64,000 bases of DNA, from NCBI GenBank assembly GCA_003008705.1, contig PDUO01000013.1, positions 578,702-642,701 on the forward strand, given 5' to 3'. Below the pieces are notes generated by a model. The model had not been told where the DNA came from and ran no database searches. It saw only the letters and a list, made by a program, of their open reading frames with translations. The translations under genes and the position numbers were made by a program. Below, in pieces: positions 34,554 through 48,042 of this stretch (within the stretch, counting starts at the first letter, position 1; each line of letters opens with the position of its first letter). The stretch is from Pezicula radicicola (taxonomy: Eukaryota > Ascomycota > Leotiomycetes > Helotiales > Dermateaceae).

Positions 34554-36350
34554 CGTGGAAGAGGAAAGGGAAGAAGAGGTAGGGTGATAGCTGAATGGCG
34601 ACAGAGATTGTCAGATAGAGAAAATTTCTGGGATGTGAGACGCGGAAGACGGGTGGGTTGCGGTCTAGGCACCACACACTGTGGCTTTGGTTGGTGGGTG
34701 GTGGGTGGGGTTAGGGGAGGGGGGGGCTTTGATAGACTGGAGCGATGTTGTGATTTTGGAGGGGCAGCAGGGGTTGCCGTCGCACGACAAGTACGAAGCA
34801 ATGGTACCGAGAGAGGGAGACAGAAACTAGAGAGAGACCGTAGTACTCGTAGAACGACGCAGCACTACGCAGCACTAAAGCAGTTGGAAGTAAAAGCTGC
34901 CTTGATGCGGTAAGTGGCGCGGATACAGACAAACGGGTGCAGAGCGAAGAGCCACTAAAAGCTGTAGAGGGGACAGTCGGTGTGAGGTCAATGAAAAATA
35001 GTGAGGTGACAGACAGGGCCGAAGTAAGAAAGAAAAGAGGTTTCGGCGTGGAAGCTTTTAGGTGTTGAGGCCTGTCGCGACTACTCCGCAATGGGCCAAG
35101 AGCTCAACAGCAAATGCCTCTACCTTACTCAGCGTCCAAAGCCTCTGCCAGCGCACAACTAATTAATGGCTTTGCCTTATATACCTATCCCTTTCGTTGA
35201 GGTCTCTTGAACATTAGGGACCAGACCAATTGTTAGTATTAATAGGGCACATGTCTTGCTGACACGTTTGAGCAAGCTCGCTTCCTGGCTGGCACCTCAA
35301 ATCGAGATTCGGAGATCCCACAACGCGCCCAGAATAGCAAACACTGTATGGATGGTCACAACCACAATTTACCTTGTGTCCAATCATATCCCTGACCACA
35401 GTGAGCTAGATCTTGTTCCTAGCCTATGGCTGGAAACAGATACCAAGTTCTGAGCACGAAAGAGTCACCACCATACCATGGCAAAGGCAAGGCAAGGAGC
35501 CTGTCTCACATGCTAGTTCTCCTTACTACTTAGTGTACGACACCAATCTCGCTTCTCGACTCTCGAAGCACCATGGCGAGAGCCTCTTTCAACAAAAATT
35601 ATCAATACGAGTCGACATATCAATAATATAGGTGCTAGTCCTTCACAGAGAAGCCGGGATACCTGAATCGTACACCCCTCTATCCCACAGCAGGCATTGC
35701 ATCCGGCACCCCGGACATAACCTCCAGAGTACCTTTCGTAATAATCCAGTACAGTACTCCATTATGTTCGTTACGTTCTCAACTCCCCCACGTTGCTGAC
35801 ATCGCAAAGTGATTGAGGCCCGAAGTCACACAAATAGTATATGTGCCCAACAAACAAACCCCTCCGTATTACATATCCCACTTTCTCTAAAATCAAGCCA
35901 CCATCACACAAAACCCCGCCGGCGCAATGCACGACATGCCACTGCCTGCCTTATCGATAACGCAGTCCCAGCACGTCTCCACAATAAGCCAAGCCTCTAG
36001 ATATGTACTCTACATAGATAGGTACCTTTCGGATTTGTTTGAAAATATGCGCGCACATATGCCGTTCATGCGCCTTTGAGCGTTCTCAGTTTTATGCATA
36101 AAGTAATTCAGGCACCATCGGTAGAATACAACAATTTGGATTTCTATTACATGTCGATTGATGTTTTTGATGGATGTGAGGAATCGACGTTCTCGCTAAG
36201 CTAAAACCACCCCGCCCCCTATTCGGCACAGGTGTCTTGCTAAGCGAGCTCCCCCCTGTTGCGAGTATGTTGTGATGAGTTCCAAAGCAACCAACTCCTG
36301 TCTTTCTATCTTTACCATTATTTGAGTGACTTAAAATTTTAAGTCGCATA
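34554..36350. other. APT1 upstream region and intergenic sequence
   Basis: 34554-35090 is strongly purine/pyrimidine biased with G-runs (for example the poly-G near 34720), typical of a fungal 5' region. The remainder to 36350 has no coding signal that I can support. Confidence 0.5.
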
Positions 36351-38180
36351 GATCAGTAGCAATAAGGAGGAGAATCAAGGATAAGAAAAGAGAGCTCGAA
36401 ACCCCCATTTTCGAATCATAAGAGTTAGTTTGAATAAGTGAAACTCACTATCCACCGAGGTTTATTATCATTGGAAGCGGACAAGAACAGAAACGAAGTA
36501 AGACCGTTCACCGCTCGTTCAGCGACCGCATTACTTTGAATAACTCAAATTTTAAGAGGCTAAGAGATAGCTGACACACTCGTGAGATGGCAATCTGCCT
36601 TCATAAATAAATGTCGGCTTGAATACATCAGCGACTAGTTGCAGATTAGCGTCGACCTAGATTCTAGACTTCTTGTTACAAGCATAAAATATACTTCAGC
36701 CTCCACTTAAAATCATTAAGAAGTGTTATAGCACAGATAAACAGATGATTTACATGGTCTCTACCAGGTTGACTCTCAGCAACACATAATAGCGCCTGCA
36801 AGAAAGGGCCCTCTAAACAGTGAATTATGTACTAGAATAAACCCGTGAATGCCTTTAATCTGTCTCTTTATGACCAGCAATCTAATTGCAATATAGGTCT
36901 ACAAATAGGGCTTCTACGGAGCTCTTAGTTCTGCAAAGAATACGGAATTAACAGAATTGTTACTATAAAATTGTCCTTCTACAAACTCTAAACTAGAATA
37001 TAACTAAAATACAAGTTCCATGCTCAGCATCTCTCTACTATGCTTACCATCTTCTTTATGTATTCATTAAAGAGTAATCGAACAATTCACAAACCCCAAA
37101 CTCCTTAGAGAAAGCTCAATCCCAATTCAAGTAGTTCTCTATTCTTTACTAATAGCTTTTATAATATCTTCGAGTCTGCGAGAAATAAAAGTATTCTCTA
37201 GATACTCGATTACAAGAAAGAAATACAAACATAAAAGGGTAACGTTCTCCTTAGCTAAATAAGCGAGCTATAATAGCAAGACAACATCACATAAGGATAG
37301 CAGGTTATATTATCAAATATCCGACTAAAGCCTGTCCCTGTTCATTCTATAATAGGAAAAATAGTCTTAGGTAATAACAAGGAAGCGAATTTTCGCAACG
37401 CTATCCCTGATTCGCCTAGCGTCATTTTCGACATCAAAACCCAAGCCTCAATTCTATAGAACGTAGTAGAACACAATACAACTAGTTAAACTCTCCTTAG
37501 TATTAACTAGGTCTTTAAGTATGTCTTTATATAGATTAGTAACTAGTCTATTAGCTTTATTATACTACTCGTAAACCACGTTTTCAACGTCCTACATTTA
37601 TTTTCTAGTAAACTAGGGTCTTATGTAGATCCTACTAATGTTTATTGTTATTAAGGAATATAAACTTGCACTAACGAAACCTCTCTAACCACTAATTACT
37701 TTTCAAACAAAAAAAATTGTTAGAAAGATCACAGCTAAAATAGAAGTTATAGCAAAATAATAATTCTACTGTTAAGGAATTAGAATTTATTTGTGACGTG
37801 CTAATTATTATAGGCACAGGGTTATCCCTTTGCGTGACTCGAGGCCCTCCCTTCAAGGATTTGAATTAAGTATTCGGGATATCATTAATGCAAGCACTTT
37901 ACACGTATACATAGACATTTTTTATAATTTGCCCCCTATAAAATACTAATTAACGCTCCCTTTATCTTAGTACAAACCTAGGTATACTTTACTAGAACTA
38001 TAATCTATATAAGAAGCTAATTTTTAAATATAAATAAGTAGATTTTAGTAAGTAGTTAATGCATTTACGCGTTAAACAAGCTCTCGGCTAGTGATTCGCG
38101 TTTAGTACGTTCCAAGTCTAGTATAGAGAGCCCTGAGCCACACAAAGGGATAGAGATTAGTTATGTTTTACTGTTTGTTA

Positions 38181-38319
38181 TAGTAAGAGAAAGTGGAATT
38201 TAGACTAGGTTCAGGAATAAGACAAAGGAAGGATAAACCACCTAGCAAAGTTTCAGATGTGAACAGATTATAAGTTAGTGATTAAGATGTTAAGTAGTTG
38301 AATAGTGACATTCCTCTAC
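38181..38319. repeat. Degenerate direct repeat, copy 1
   Basis: Shares blocks such as AGTAAGAGAAARTGGAATT, TAGGAATARGA, GCAAAGTTTC/ACAAAGTTTC and TTRGTGATT in the same order with the copy at 38631-38765. The 450-bp offset suggests terminal repeats of a small element or a duplicated repeat. Confidence 0.55.
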
Positions 38320-38630
38320 GCTTAAGGGATAGAGTGCCGAAGAAAGGTTATTATTCCATTACAAAAAGACGGGATACTAGTGCTAGAACGTTGTTAGACA
38401 CATAATCCCCGCTACCTAACAGAAGATACTACTAAAGCACCAGAAGGAATCCTCATACTAACATAGATGAGTAAGACAGAGCCGGCCTCTGTTAAATTGT
38501 CTACTTCGTTAAGTAAATACATAGTAGAGGGTTCGAATAATCTAGAAGGGAGGAGGCAAGTTAAGGTACTATTTAGGAATATTTCTAGCCGAATAGGTAA
38601 GTCGTTAGTTGTGCCTTGCTAATTATTAGA

Positions 38631-38765
38631 GAGTAAGAGAAAATGGAATTCTGAATGGTTTTAGGAATAGGATAAAGTATAGACCATCTCACAAAGTTTC
38701 GAATGTGACATGTCGACTTGTAAATTGGTGATTGACACGCCAGGCATTGTAGTGATTGGCATGCC
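38631..38765. repeat. Degenerate direct repeat, copy 2
   Basis: Partner of the repeat at 38181-38319. Its end also holds a short 24-bp internal duplication (GTGATTGRCAYGCCA at about 38728 and 38752). Confidence 0.55.
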
Positions 38766-39732
38766 AAATATCTAAAGTTTCCGGAAAACATAGAGCCTCT
38801 TTAAGGTAGCGACTCCTCTGATAGTCTTGGGGGCGGCAAAGTGATTAGATGCAGTAACGGAAAATCTACAATCTTAATCAAACCATAGCAGTTCCTCGAT
38901 TTTTTTATTAGGTAGTCCTTCTTTAGGAAAACGCCAAGTCTATACGTAATTATCATGTAACACATCTCTCTGCTTCTCTTTAGTTTAAGTACTTGTACAA
39001 TGTTGTCCGCCTACTGAAGTTTTGAACAAAGTAGATATGAGGTAGGGACTTTTTATTTTCCACATAATGTTAATCCTGTATCCTACAGGCTTGCTGCACT
39101 ACAGTAATATATCCCTCAACTGCAGTGGATTATTGAACGAAGCTACCTTATGTACTTTTCAAGGGACGATCTAGCCAATCGTCACTAATGGAGGAGATGC
39201 TGAATCTATTTATTCTAAACAGATTAGGCTCTTATATTACTAAGAAAATAGTAGTAGTTGGACAATTAAGAGCCCAAAATCCGTATACTTCCAATATATT
39301 GCTTACCGATTGCAATAATGCTATATCCTATTCATTCTGTTCACCATGAAGCGCAAAAACAACAACTCAAGTGAGGAATGTGGTTCCTCCTATCTTGTGT
39401 TCTCTAAAGATCTAAACAACTAAAGAACACCAGGTATATCTACATAATAGCAACAAATAATAAACACATAAACACCCAACTATTCTACAGATTCTTCCTG
39501 TAACTTCATTTTATATTCAACCTGGTATTTACAAGAAGCTACATCCAGCAAGCTATTTTCTGTCGCCTAATAACAATACAAGTTAACTCCCAATTCCTCC
39601 CAGATCCTAACCTGATCTGATCTGACCATTTCAGAAAAACGCCATATATACAAAACAAATAACCATCTTATTTCCTTTCTACTTTTATCTCAATCTATAT
39701 ACAAAAACACTACGCCCTCTATAACTAGCTTC

Positions 39733-42151
39733 TCACCCACTCAACGTAAACCCCGGCGCATTCTCCCCAAAGTTGAGCGCAAGCAGAGCGAAATGTCCTC
39801 CAACGACCGGCCGTGCAGTAAACTCGCCAGCATTAATTGGCCAACTGCCAGTATTACAATCATAGAGATCAGTCTGGGGTAGCGAAGTAGTCGTCTCGTT
39901 AATCCAGGTAGCCAATTTAGAGATGAAGAGCTGTTGAGTAGAAGATGTAGCGATAGCAGCACTGAACATTTCCCAATCACTTTTGGTATAGTTGTTACGG
40001 GTGTCGAGGGGAACTCCATATTCGAGAACGACTGTTGGGTAGAATGTGCTTTGCATTGTGTATACGGATTTGGGGACTAGGTTGAGATTTAGTTCGGCGT
40101 CACCGTAGAGGTTGTAGAGAAGGCCTAGGTTGATCAGCGAGAAGTTTAAGTTGGAAGTTTGAAGAATGCATGGCTTACCATGGGTGCTGTTGGATCCATA
40201 AGCCAACGTGGTGTGTGGCGGGTTTGCATTCTGCGCAACACCAAGTGTTTCCCATTGCTCCATGTAACTGTGCGAAATACTCGTATAGTTTGCAGCATCA
40301 GCTGTGTTGCCAGTCAGATTCGCAATCTGCGCCATAGCTTCAATCCCGATGATTCCTTTCAGAGCCAGATTGGTTTGATTAGCGAGCGAGCCCGCGAAGT
40401 CATCAGTTGAGATCTGGGTTGCGGGAATGAGTGCCTCGGAGACGAGATATCCTGTCCACTGTTTGAGAATGTCGTAGTGTTGAGAAAGATAAGCAGTATC
40501 ACCAGCACGTTGTGCATAGGCAAGCGTCATGATTAACATGTTACCGCATTCTTCCAATGGTTGCTGCTCGTCGTTACCTGCAGGGTGACCTGTTGCATTG
40601 GGGTAAAGCGAGCCGAGATCATGCATAGAGTACATATTTGGGTAGTTGCCGGATTCTTGATTCTCAAAGAGAGGGTCAAGGAGGAGCTTTAGAAGGGTTG
40701 GGTTTGTGTACAACAAGATCGGATGGAAGGGGAAGATAACGTCGACGGTTTGCATATTGCCGTCGGAGCTGATTTCTTTTAAGAACAAGTACTGCTGGGT
40801 GGAGTTTCCGGTTAGTTGTGTAGCAGCGAAGGCTTGTCGGGCTGCTAAAGAGGTAATTGTAAGGTAATCCTGTCCGGCAGCAGACATGGAGTCACTTGAG
40901 ACTTGGTTGTCAAAGGTTGTCGCAAGACCGGCGGCTGTGCTGTAGTCGTTGTAGAAGAATGAAACCTATTATTGTCAGCAAAAAGCAACCCTTTGGATGG
41001 CGGCAATAGAGATACTTACCGCAGCAAGTTCGGTAGAAAAATAATTCGTCCAAAGTGAAGGAATTTGAGCAGCAACGCCACTACTTGTGCCTATGAATTG
41101 CACTGCCAGGTCCTGAGTCAAACCAAGAGTAAAGAGGGTAGAAACAGAGTCAGAGGCTCCAATGCCAGAGGTAGCAGAGCCAATTGCTCCCAAATCAACA
41201 GCAAACCCAAAGACAGGATAATTATTATTGATAGCACGGAAGTTGGTGTCGTTTGTATCTCCGAGTGTACCATTGCTTTGAAAGAGGCCTCGCACGACAG
41301 TGTCTTGTCCAGACTGGAATGTAAGACCATCAACATTCTTTGTAGACCAGTACCAATTGCCCCAATCGGCCTGGTTGTTGGTCTCGGAGAAGAGAAGTGG
41401 AGTTTGTCGGAAGAATTCGTGGTATGCGATACCATCGCTTGTGACACCATAGTTCCACTGTGCTACCGAGTTGTGATCGCCAGCACACCATTCTATTCGG
41501 TGTAAGCTTCTTTTCCCCACACTTTTGTCGAACAATTGTAATTACTTACCTGCAGAGGTGTCGGCATAAAGCTGCACGTCATGTGACTTGCCATCAAGTG
41601 ATGATACAACCACATCCAAGTACGAAAATACAAGGGATTGTCGCTTGAAGTCCGTTGGAGTCAGAGGTGAGAGAAAAGTAACATTGAGTGTCACTAAACC
41701 TCCTGCATTCATCACAAACGTGCTTCTTGTTGAAGTGTACTCAAAAGCAGTCTGTGTCACCGTTTGGGGCCCTGGATTCCCCATCCTGTACGCGAGTTAG
41801 AAAATGTTTCATCCAAGAAAAAAGGAGGGTTTTACCAGGTGTATGCCACGCCATCAACACGTACCATTCCTGCCCACCCTGTGATTTGACCTCTGTTCAC
41901 AATGTCAGTCTTGAAGTTTTGTTACAGAAAGGGGCAAAAAATATCCGAAGAATTACTTACGCCCAATGCTGAGGGTAGTTTCCAGCGAGGTAACCTCCAT
42001 TGCCTCCATCGCTTCCTGCTTCTTGCCATGTATTCATATAAGGGGATTTGACAGCTAGAGGAATTGCCGGCGGCCTTGCAGGACTGAATGTAGACTGAGC
42101 ATTTGCCAGAGCAAGCAGCGCTGCAGAAAGAAAGCCCTGGTAGAGCTTCAT
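39733..42151 (-). CDS. gtaA: Secreted glutaminase, GtaA type
   Basis: Six minus-strand exons: 41961-42151, 41836-41892, 41550-41785, 41020-41492, 40179-40965, 39733-40124, giving 711 residues in phase. A signal peptide MKLYQGFLSAALLALANAQ is followed by FSPARPPAIPLAVKSPYMNTW, the usual GtaA N-terminus. Later landmarks are PQHWAGQITGWAGMVRVDG, SVAQWNYGVTSDGIAYHEFF, DYLTITSLAARQAFAATQL, ISSDGNMQTVDVIFP, PLEECGNMLIM and TARPVVGGHFALLAL. The enzyme releases ammonia from extracellular glutamine, as in Aspergillus oryzae GtaA (about 690 aa). The intron at 40125-40178 is 54 nt and free of stops, so retaining it would add 18 residues (729 aa). Splicing fits the family's GLLYNLYGD junction better. Confidence 0.88.
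40125..40178 (-). other. Frame-preserving, stop-free intron in gtaA
   Basis: 54 nt, donor GTAAGC, acceptor CCTAG on the minus strand. It lies between STHG and LLYNLY codons. Because its length is a multiple of three and has no stop, both spliced and retained forms are open. Confidence 0.7.
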
Positions 42152-44000
42152 AGCTATGATATTAGAATAAGATAATAGAATTACTGGTATAAAACTCTGC
42201 GTGCTGCAATGGTTCCAAGCGGGATCGACGAAGAATGCAAAGAGGTCTTGCAAACAAAAGTAGAGACGAACTGCTCGCGGTCCATAAAAGAGAGTATCAA
42301 TGCCTTTATACACAGCTCAACGAGACTTTCGCAAGGTCACGGCCACCAACTGCGGGGGAAACATCGGAGAATACAAGAGAATGCGGGGAATAACTGGAAG
42401 AAGTGATCAGGAGCTTGAAAAGGAAGACGGAGGAAAGTGTAGCGCGATACATATCTTTAAGGAAGTCTTGAAATTAGGGTGTAAGCAACAACTGGGGCCA
42501 GCGCACGCTGCCATGAACGTGAGCCTGTGGGAAGGATGGTTTAGGGGCGCCCCTCCAGCCCCTCCAGCCCCTCCATGGAGTAAAAAGCGTAGCAGACGGT
42601 AGGCCAGAGCAGAGATGCCGGACAATACTACGTAGCATAATTGAGAAGTTCTAGTGGTTCTACGGGTCAGAAGGATCAGATGAGAGGATGACAACGATCC
42701 ACAGATCATGAACAGGTCCAGGGTGCCCGCTGGCAGCTGGGTCTTGGATTTTGGTGTTCGGGCTCTAAAAACGACATACCGAGGAAGACCGAACAAGACC
42801 GCACTTGTGATACTACTGTAAGAGTGATGGAAAACATGGAAAACATGGGAAACATGGAATCTGAGAAAGGGGAAGGCCTGGTTGGCGAGCGTAGTAAGGA
42901 ACCTTTCCAAAGCAGCTAGAGGACTAACTCGTAAGGCCCATGCAGTGGTTTTGGCGCTGTCCGGCCCCTGGATCTTGCTCGCGTGGCTCATGAGTCTAAA
43001 TGCAGGGCATCGAATGAGATGGCCCCATGACTCTACTACTGTACAGAGCTGCACAGAGCTGCATACCAACTTTTTTCTCCGCGAATGACTCTATTCGCAT
43101 CTCTTTGTTGAAGAGCATGAGAATGAGCATGGACCAGATCCCCTTGTACCGCATCCGACAACGGCAAAAAAGAAGGTCGAGTGAATAGGACGATGCCACG
43201 AAGGTTCCCCCAGGGAGCTTGGATGACATCACGACAAGCGACCTGTTCGACATCAAACTAGGTACCGTACAAGCCTGACTCGAATATACAAAGAAAAAAG
43301 ACCCGAAAAATACATTAGACAGCAGAGACAGCGGCACCGTGAGCAGCAGCAAAGACACTTGACGAGTCTTAATTCTGCGGCGGTCCACTCGCCCCTGTTT
43401 TGTTTTTCAAGTCCTACAAGTTACTGCACGAATCTGATCGCGCTGATGAAACAAAAGATACTTGTACTCGACGCCCTTTCATGCGCACGTTAGCACGGTA
43501 GTTGGCTTTTGTGCGCTAGGAGCTGGGCATGAAGCATAAGATGCTGCGGAAGGGGGAGCGGTAAGATGCGAAGAGGGAAGGTGGTGTAGGTAGGTATGTT
43601 GATTGTTGATTCTTTTCTCGCCGTAAGCTGCAGTGAGATGACAGGCGCCCAAACAAAATTGAACGTTCGCGATAGGGCAAGGTGTGCGGCTTGTTGGCAA
43701 CTTGGCTCAAGGGTTAAGAAATGAGAATGCGGAGATGCTGGTCTGGTGCTTCGTAAAAATGCCGAGGATCATCTTGGCATCAAATGCCACTATTCCCACT
43801 CCAGAAATCCGGGAATAGACGGACAGAGACAGGTACTGTCCAATTCGGAGATACTCTTTCGTATTTCACGTGCAATACCTGGTCCTTCGGAACGTGCTGC
43901 GGCTGTGGCTGTGGAAAAGGCCCACGGGATCTGCACCGTTTCTCAAATCTGTTTCTATTTCCAATCTGACAAATCACTACTATAAAATAACCCACCGCCG
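42152..44000. other. Intergenic with micro-repeats upstream of gtaA
   Basis: No supported gene. A 9-bp CCCCTCCAG tandem (about 2.8 units) at 42550-42574 and an ATGGAAAAC-type 9-bp triplicate at 42827-42859 are visible. The 220-codon minus-strand frame across both (42407-43069) reads as low-complexity translation of these repeats. Confidence 0.55.
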
Positions 44001-47000
44001 CCTCTTATGGCACAGCAGTCACTTATTAGTCGACAATTTGGAGTATGATCTGCTTACTTGAAATGAGCGATGGATGAACTCGGCAAGCAGCAATAGAATA
44101 AGGAGATAGTTCGCGGCATGAAGTCATTCTCCGAACCTACTTTTATATTAGGTTTGCTTTTTTGTTCGCTTCAGAGCCTATTATTCACGTGTTCTTCAAT
44201 TTCACTCCTTCCTCCCCGTAGTTCCTTCTCTAAACCCCTCGGTCAAATTCAAGAATTAGTTCGTTCTTGATGCAACGTAGCAGCTGCTGAGCGAGGATTA
44301 TTCCGCAATTGCGTCTTGCGCTTGGATGCAGGATTAAAAAGAAAACATATGCAAGGAGAAGTATATATGCAAGTATTTGCTGTTTCCTACGCTTCAATAT
44401 AGATTGAACAAAAACATTCAGTCCATTTGATAGTAAAAGTTCCCATCGAGAGCGATGACACAATTCTTCTGGAAGTATCGGAAGCAAAGCTGCATGAGAG
44501 AATTGAATTCTACTGTACGTCAATCCTGGATGGCCAAGTCTGAAAACTTTATTCCCGAGGAATACAAGTACTGCAAGACAAAAGCTTGATATATTGGTAC
44601 TTTGCTGTTGTCTCTCCAGCTGCTGATATAGGCTCCTTTCTTGTCTTCTTCGCCATTCAGAGCAATTGTACTGGGAAATGTACTTCTTAATTTGCGCCCA
44701 CTTTGGAGGTTAGTTGACTACCATATCGGGTTCAGGCAATCTGCATGTTGACATCAGTTTGAAGATTTCTTCTTATTATGCTCAAATTTTCAATCTTGTT
44801 TCTGTTATTGTTAGCACTGATAAATTATTATCAGTAGTGTTTAAAGTTGCCTGCGTCACCAAAATCTCAGCTTTTAAATTCCGAAGCTTTACAAGCGACT
44901 CATCTGGATCATCCTGACGGCCCCCTCATTATCACAGCATTATAGTAGGCTCCAATGAACCGAGCATTAACGTCCTATAGTCTTACTTACGCATAGTTAT
45001 GGCAGACTAAGTGGCTCTTTGTATTACCTGGTAGTAGTGTTACGATATCGCCATAATCTACTCTGTCTAACTTGTCAAACAGCACTTTTTTTTCTTCCCT
45101 CCATTGTGTCCTCGCAACGACTATGTTAAAACGCGCTGACAAAGATTTCAAAGAGCTCCAAGAATCCTAGACTTCATTGGCCTGGGTACCATCGCGCAAA
45201 TATTTTCCTTGTAGGCGACACAGAGCTCGGAAAGACCTCGCCCACAAGAGCCCTTTTAGATTCAGTACTCGTCGCTTGCTCTAATTGCTTGGAAGGACTT
45301 CTCATTGCATTCACGAAATAGTGATCAATGCGAGCAGATCTCTCTCGCACTTCCTCAATGAGTGTAAAGAGAAAGAAGGGAATCCCGAGGGAGGGGCTTA
45401 TACAATCTCTAAATTTTATTAGTGTCGCTTAGTGCCCGCTAAGTCGTCCCTTTTCCAGGAGGGAAGGAAGCGACACACCACTTTCAGAAAGACGTTCCAC
45501 ACGCACCTTCCCTCACTACGGCACGCTCTATCGATTGAATTACACAACATCCGGCGACACAGAAACGTTTACGCCTTCCTCGAATTTCCCCGCCACACAA
45601 CCCTGATTTTGCGCATCGCTCACGGTTGTGAACCCCTCGCCTTTGGCCCGACACTAAGACCCAACATATTGCAACCCCGCTTATCTGTGCGCACCACTAT
45701 GACTTGCCAAAACCAGTAATCCAATATTTCCCTCTCATCTTTTTGCATGGTCTGTGAGTCTACGGTACATTTAGCTATTCTCTCCATCTTTAGCCTTTCA
45801 TTAGCTCATTTCAGACTACTCTGATAACATCCTCGGATTAAAGCTTTCCCACCTTACACACCTTCGTCAAAAAGTACATTGTCGGCTTAAGTTAAGAGAC
45901 TATATTGTTTGTATTCCATGTTGAGGTCTATTAGAACAGATTACTTGAAATGACTATTACAGAAAATTTCAAGCCTAATAACTACCACCCGTCTGAAAAT
46001 CAACAGCAAATAAAAACAAGAGTCTTTCCGTATGCAGGACATGGTTAGGTATAAAAATATCAATCCATACTGTGAATTTCGCTGAGCTTTAAGAGTGATT
46101 CAAGCTCGACCAAAGATCCGGAGTTTAGAGGAAGCAATTATCAGGCAACCACCAAACTGACATAGACATGTGTGAACTCCAGATGTCAACAGAAGCTTAG
46201 CCAACTTTTTTGTTTAAATAAAGAAGAAGAAGAAGAAGAAGAGATCAATAGCTCTGAGATCTTTACACATGCCTAGCTTGTACTTGAAGAACACAGCTAT
46301 GCTTTAAAAGACTCCTAAAGTTTTTACTATAGCCTTTACGGGGATATCTAGGCTTCGAAATTATCATAAGAGCTAGTAAATAAAGATTGACAACTATTGA
46401 TATTGTAACAACATAGTGAATTTCTTTTTAGAATTAAACTATTTAGTGTTTTCTAATAAGGAGCTGCACAACCTCTAGACATCTGCAAGTATTCTATATC
46501 ATAAATTTTTACTATGCATTGAAGACTGTGGTACATCCCATAGCCAATGATAAGACAGATAAGTTTTCTTCTTACAGCAGCCTGTAGGGAATATTGCTAG
46601 ACCAAAGGGAGAAGATTTTTGTTTTCCTTTCTGAAAATGATACTCAATGCTCAAAGAGAGGTTGGCTTTGAGTTCCCTTGGGTTTGTCATCTTAGAGTAT
46701 AATATTTGCAATAACCAATTCAATGATTGAAACTAGCAAGTTTTGCTTCTGCTTTATACATGATTCTCGTAATCGGACATAGGCATAAAAGGTAAGGAAC
46801 GATGTATATCTCTGCTGTTAATTGTTCTTATAATATTCGTTTAAGATTAAACTATTCCTACGAACATAAGGTTCCGAGTTTCATGAATTGCATCTTACTA
46901 TTTCACCGGAGATTTTTTCCTTTGGTTTTTTGGACCTGTTTGTTTTGCTAGCTAAGCTCGCTTATTTTTGACTATTCAACACTTTCTATTGCCTTTTGTA

Positions 47001-48042
47001 ACTTAATTAGATTTACTTCCCGATGGTGCGTGCTAATATTTGAAAAAGTAGCCCATCAAAGCCACCTGCTAGGAGCTATGAAGAGGTGATTAGAGGAATC
47101 AGAGGAAATGACAGAGCAATACAATCTATTCATATCGCTTAACAGAAACTGTATACCAAAATGCGTATTTATTAACCCTAAGGTAGCTAATCTAAAACTA
47201 TCATCACTGCTAATACCAACTCTAAACGCAATTTTACGAAAGATAATAGCCTAGATCTTCTATAGAGCTTCCTCTAACTAGAATCTAGCTAACAAGCCAA
47301 GAAATACTCTATTAACAAGATCAAGGTTTCTTCAACTTCTCCAAATCACTTAAGTTGGCGTTAGGAAATATTAGTGATTTAGACTCTGAACAATATTATA
47401 TGCCATTGGATTTACCAATTTCTCTTACGTAGATGTGTATCATGAAACGCTATGCTAATCTGATCATATTGGTAATTTCCTTTTCATGTCTATCATGCCC
47501 AGCTTGATGGTATTTAGTGGCCAGGCTTATCCTTTTGAAGGAAGTGCTCTGTAGTTTTATACACTCCGTCGCTTAGTAATTAACGGACGAATTCCTCCTT
47601 TGGGTCCGAACAAACTTTTTGTTATTGATTACTCCTATTGAGGACGGCATTGCTAATGCAATAAGCCATCTCCACTTTGGTAGTTCCTACTATTTCACGT
47701 ACCTCAACTAACTCACTTAACATCTAGTAATAGAATGTAATTTAGGAGAATGGGAGACATTTGTTAAGCTTTGTAAAAAGAATCATATGGCCAATACTAA
47801 GCGGTAGTAGATGCTTAGAAGCAAGCGGTTCTTTTGCGTTGATACAATGATAGGAGTGTGGTATATAAAATAATCCCAAAACCCAGGACGCCGCCTGGTA
47901 TCTTCCAGTAAAACACCGAACAATTGCCTTCAATATATACCTTATCATATATTTGTACGTTACCTCATACTTTTTCCATGAAAACGCCAGAACAAATGCC
48001 TGTAATGAGTTCATCGCCTTAAACCAATCAAATAGACGGCCA
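44001..48042. other. Second AT-rich gene-poor stretch
   Basis: About 4 kb of mostly AT-rich, stop-dense DNA resembling degraded repeats. An (AAG)n run lies at about 46221-46243. A more GC-rich islet at about 45430-45720 holds a 95-codon plus-strand frame without recognisable features. No RNA gene or mobile-element domain could be read. Confidence 0.5.
46221..46243. repeat. (AAG)n microsatellite
   Basis: About seven AAG units within AT-rich sequence. Confidence 0.9.

Larger units (their letters stand above)
36351..39732. repeat. AT-rich gene-free island with degenerate repeats
   Basis: About 3.4 kb, strongly AT-rich compared with the genic parts, dense in stops in all frames. This is the look of repeats degraded by C-to-T mutation (RIP) in ascomycetes. 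A diverged pair of about 140-bp direct repeats lies at 38181-38319 and 38631-38765. No transposase or reverse transcriptase domain is readable. Identity of the original element unknown. Confidence 0.55.

Noticed and set aside
42407..43069. 220-codon minus-strand open frame
   Set aside because: Low-complexity translation of 9-bp repeats (FHVSHVFHVFHH, GGAGGAGGA), no domain, no splice logic.
45432..45719. 95-codon open frame in the AT-rich block
   Set aside because: No recognisable motif; kept only as a composition observation.
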